64,000 nt of DNA, taken from NCBI RefSeq assembly GCF_001399675.1, contig NZ_LJCO01000077.1:1-64000 (forward strand), given 5' to 3'. This DNA comes from Paenalicyclobacillus ferrooxydans (GTDB lineage: Bacteria; Bacillota; Bacilli; Alicyclobacillales; Alicyclobacillaceae). Below, piece after piece: positions 61,633 to 64,000 of this stretch. How positions within the stretch are numbered: position 1 is the first letter of the stretch; each line of letters starts with the position of its first letter. The position numbers were made by a program, and so were the translations under genes. Below the pieces are notes generated by a model, which did no database searches, was not told the DNA's origin, and was given only the letters and a program-made list of their open reading frames with translations.

Positions 61633-62616
61633 TTACGCGTAGCTCATGATCTCCTGGATGGCCCCCGCAATCCTGGTCGCGTTCGGCAGCCAGTCATCCT
61701 CGACGGCACCAACCGGGTACGGCGTGTCGTAGCCTGCTACTCGGAGCACGGGTGCTTCCAGCGAGAACAGAGCCTGTTCGCTAATCAGCGCTGAGATTTC
61801 AGCGCCAACACCGCCTCCCTTGACCGCTTCATGCACAATCAAGGCGCGGCCCGTTTTGCTGACCGACGCTAGAATCGTCTCGACGTCCAACGGTACAATC
61901 GTCCGCAGATCGATGACCTCGATAGATACCCCGTGCTCCGCGGCGAATTTCTGTGCCACGCCGACAGACAGCGGCACTGTTGGCCCCCAGGTAATGAGTG
62001 TGAGGTCAGTCCCTTCCACAACCACATTCGCTTTTCCAATTTCGACGGTGTAATCCCCCTCAGGCACCTCATCCTTGCGATACCGGTAGAGTTTCATCGG
62101 TTCGAAGTAGAGGACCGGATCGGGATCGCGAATAGCAGCAAGCAACAACCCCTTCGCATCATAGGGGTTACTCGGCATCACAACCTTGAGGCCTGGTGAG
62201 TGAAGGAAGATTCCTTCGAGACTGTCAGAGTGCAGTTCCGGCGTACGAACTCCACCGCCGTAAGGTGCGCGGACGACCATCGGCAAGGTGACCGTGCCAG
62301 CGGATCGAAAACGCATGCGGGCCGCTTGGGATGCCAGCTGGTCCATCGCTTCATAGATAAAGCCGAGGAACTGGATCTCGGCGACCGGCCGCAATCCACG
62401 CGCTGCCATGCCCACGGCGGCGCCAATGATGGCCGATTCCGCCAGCGGTGTGTCCACAACACGGCGTTCTCCGAATGCGGCCTGCAACCCGTCGGTCGCG
62501 CGGAACACACCGCCTGCCCTGCCGACATCCTCGCCAAACACGATGACTCGTTCGTCGCGGGCCATCTCCATCTTGAGTGCATCGTTGATCGCTTCAATGA
62601 TGTTCATCATCGCCAT
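61633..62616 (-). CDS. pdhB: Pyruvate dehydrogenase E1 beta subunit
   Basis: 327 residues, transketolase-like beta subunit. VFGEDVGRAGGVFRATDGLQ, DTPLAESAIIGAAVGMA, PYGGGVRTPELHSDSLEG and LPSNPYDAKGLL-like MPSNPYDAKGLLLAAIRD closely resemble Bacillus PdhB. Together with PdhA it decarboxylates pyruvate using thiamine pyrophosphate. No repeat insertion. It starts 6 bp after the pdhA stop, so the E1 genes are co-translated. Confidence 0.93.
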   Translation of the reverse strand: MAMMNIIEAINDALKMEMARDERVIVFGEDVGRAGGVFRATDGLQAAFGERRVVDTPLAESAIIGAAVGMAARGLRPVAEIQFLGFIYEAMDQLASQAARMRFRSAGTVTLPMVVRAPYGGGVRTPELHSDSLEGIFLHSPGLKVVMPSNPYDAKGLLLAAIRDPDPVLYFEPMKLYRYRKDEVPEGDYTVEIGKANVVVEGTDLTLITWGPTVPLSVGVAQKFAAEHGVSIEVIDLRTIVPLDVETILASVSKTGRALIVHEAVKGGGVGAEISALISEQALFSLEAPVLRVAGYDTPYPVGAVEDDWLPNATRIAGAIQEIMSYA

Positions 62617-62622
62617 GGCTGA

Positions 62623-63906
62623 TCACTCCCCCTTGCCTTGCGGTCCCGATTGTGTAGGCGTTCCATGAGGAGCTGCCTGCGGTGCGGCCCCATTACCTGG
62701 TGCCGGCTGGCTGGTAGGTGCTGCCCCAGGTCCGCCCGTCACACCCGTTGCTCCCGTTGCTCCCGTTGCTCCCGTTGCTCCCGTTGCTCCCACGCCACCC
62801 ATTGCGCCCCCTGCAGCCCCTGCAGCCATCTGGGCTTTTGCGGCCAACACCTGGGACACTTCTGCCTGTTGCTTCTCCAAGTGCGGTGGCGTCGGTGCGT
62901 AGACCAAATCGAATATCTCCACCAGAGAGCCCTTCGCCTCCGCCTCCGCGGCATCGACGGCGTCCGCAATTTTGGCAGCCGCTGACTCCCGAATGGCGGC
63001 ATCTTTTGCATCGTCCAGCAAGCCCCGGTCCGTCAGGAAACGTGCGAATCGCGTAATCGGATCGCGCTCCATCCACACCTGTACATCGTCAGGGGTGCGA
63101 TAGCGGGTTGGATCATCCGAGGTGGTATGCGGTCCATGGCGATACGTAACAGCTTCAATTAACACCGGGCCCGATCCGCTGCGCGCATGCTGCACCGCCT
63201 CCTGCATCACGCTGTAGACGCCAAGGATGTCGTTGCCGTCCACCTGAATGCCTGGAATGTCGTAAGCCACCGCTTTTTGTGCAAGCGTACGGCTGGCAGC
63301 CTGACGATTTCGAGGGACGCTGATGGCCCACTGGTTGTTTTGAACGAAGAAGATGGCCGGGAGTTTGAACACCGACGCGAAGTTCATCGCTTCGTGGAAG
63401 TCTCCCTGGGAGGTCGCTCCGTCGCCGAGGTAGGCAACGCTCACCGATCCATCACCGAGATACTGCGACGCCCAAGCACTGCCCATGGCGTGCAACGTCT
63501 GCGCTGCGATGATGATCTGCACAGGAAACGAGTGCACCCCTTCCGGCACCGCTCCGCCCTGAACGCTGCCCATCGTGTAGAGGAGGCTCTGCTTAAGCGG
63601 CATCCCATGAACCCACACCACGGGCAGTTCACGGTAGCTCGGAAACACCCAGTCTGTCTTCTCCAAGGCGTAAGCGCTTGCGACCTGTGCAGCCTCTTGC
63701 CCGCTGAAAGGAGCATACGTGCCAATTCTGCCTTGGCGCTGTAAGCGTATAGCCCGCTCGTCGTACGTGCGGGCAAACACCATCCACTGGTACATGTCGA
63801 GCAACTGTTCGTCGGTCAGATTTGGCATTTCACCGTGTAACTGGCCGCTCTCGTCGAGGAGTTGGAACATCTCTACTGGCGGTTGGTTCTCAGGTCTGAT
63901 CCACAT
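62623..63906 (-). CDS. pdhA: Pyruvate dehydrogenase E1 alpha subunit with collagen-like tail
   Basis: 427 residues. The thiamine-pyrophosphate motif runs from YLGDGATSQGDFHEAMNF to FVQNN. RQGRIGTYAPFSGQEAAQ and YRHGPHTTSDDPTRYR match Bacillus PdhA. After about residue 350, where relatives end, an added tail contains GATGATGATGATGVTGGPG, a Gly-x-y repeat built on a 9-bp unit, then Ala/Pro/Gln-rich sequence. ATG at 63906 with GGGAGG 7 nt upstream; an in-frame start at 63942 is less likely. The substrate could be a branched 2-oxo acid, but similarity favours pyruvate. Confidence 0.92.
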   Translation of the reverse strand: MWIRPENQPPVEMFQLLDESGQLHGEMPNLTDEQLLDMYQWMVFARTYDERAIRLQRQGRIGTYAPFSGQEAAQVASAYALEKTDWVFPSYRELPVVWVHGMPLKQSLLYTMGSVQGGAVPEGVHSFPVQIIIAAQTLHAMGSAWASQYLGDGSVSVAYLGDGATSQGDFHEAMNFASVFKLPAIFFVQNNQWAISVPRNRQAASRTLAQKAVAYDIPGIQVDGNDILGVYSVMQEAVQHARSGSGPVLIEAVTYRHGPHTTSDDPTRYRTPDDVQVWMERDPITRFARFLTDRGLLDDAKDAAIRESAAAKIADAVDAAEAEAKGSLVEIFDLVYAPTPPHLEKQQAEVSQVLAAKAQMAAGAAGGAMGGVGATGATGATGATGATGVTGGPGAAPTSQPAPGNGAAPQAAPHGTPTQSGPQGKGE

Positions 63907-64000
63907 GACGCTGCCTCCCACTGAAGTTTCGATAGCTATCAAATATTCTAAAATTTATGCTATCACAGGTTGGTAGTGGAATGAATGCAGATTCGCCGGC

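Noticed and set aside
1-64000. Insertion sequences as source of the arrays
   Set aside because: No transposase gene or terminal inverted repeats with target duplications were seen near any array.
1-64000. tRNA or rRNA genes
   Set aside because: No cloverleaf with the usual GGTTCGAATCC-type arm and no rRNA signature was noticed on either strand by eye; a tRNAscan run would settle this.

Overview
The window reads as a chromosomal segment of a Gram-positive, spore-former-like Bacillota. An Alicyclobacillus-type organism is my best inference. Support: strong GGAGG-type ribosome sites with many GTG/TTG starts, a T-box leader on proBA, a YjcZ-like mini-protein, LytR-CpsA-Psr and NlpC/P60 wall enzymes, LutABC, Bacillus-type PdhA/PdhB and an AmiS/UreI-like channel. 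No rRNA, tRNA, CRISPR array or transposase was recognised.

Layout. 0-10.4 kb (minus strand): a surface-glycan locus with galU, manC, a GDP-mannose dehydratase/reductase and three glycosyltransferases. 11.1-16.5 kb (plus strand): an AT-richer cassette with VOC protein, GNAT acyltransferase, TylF-type methyltransferase, FkbH-like HAD protein, acyl carrier protein and polysaccharide deacetylase, probably making and attaching an acyl decoration. 16.6-21.9 kb: amino-acid permease and proBA under a proline T-box. 22.2-30.6 kb: an HTH protein, a DUF1722 protein, folE divergent from a CarH/LitR-like B12 photoreceptor, a SEC-C protein and a DUF169 protein. 31.1-31.5 kb: a DnaA-box cluster. 32-47.7 kb: MFS transporter, AhpD-like protein, NlpC/P60 hydrolase, lactonase-like MBL, LCP ligase, DUF5667 protein, nuclease-like protein, aldo/keto reductase, DJ-1 protein, amidohydrolase, D-aminopeptidase and lspA. 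49.5-64 kb: aldehyde dehydrogenase, AmiS-like channel, DUF1648 protein, a lutA-lutB-lutC-glcD-like lactate operon with four GntR-type operator repeats, and pdhA-pdhB-pdhC.

The most unusual content is repetitive. Five separate intergenic arrays (near 0.2, 24.3, 30.6, 40.3 and 48.3 kb) have different consensus sequences but share an exact 135-bp period. Each period holds three palindromes of the form TWAGTCG-N7-CGACTWA. The palindrome centres are spaced 42, 52 and 41 bp, which is 4, 5 and 4 helical turns, so all about 66 sites lie on one face of the helix. Arrays 1, 3 and 4 run one way and arrays 2 and 5 the other. Arrays 2 and 5 also share a flanking leader. Array 3 lies about 170 bp from the DnaA-box cluster. 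This looks like an undescribed family of phased protein-binding arrays.

A second theme is minisatellite growth. Between genes there are tandem repeats of many unit lengths (6, 10, 11, 12, 13, 14, 15, 21, 40 bp). Inside conserved enzymes (glycosyltransferases, ProA, ProB, LspA, LutC, GlcD-like, ALDH, PdhA, PdhC) there are in-frame low-complexity insertions; where a repeat unit is clear its length is a multiple of three.
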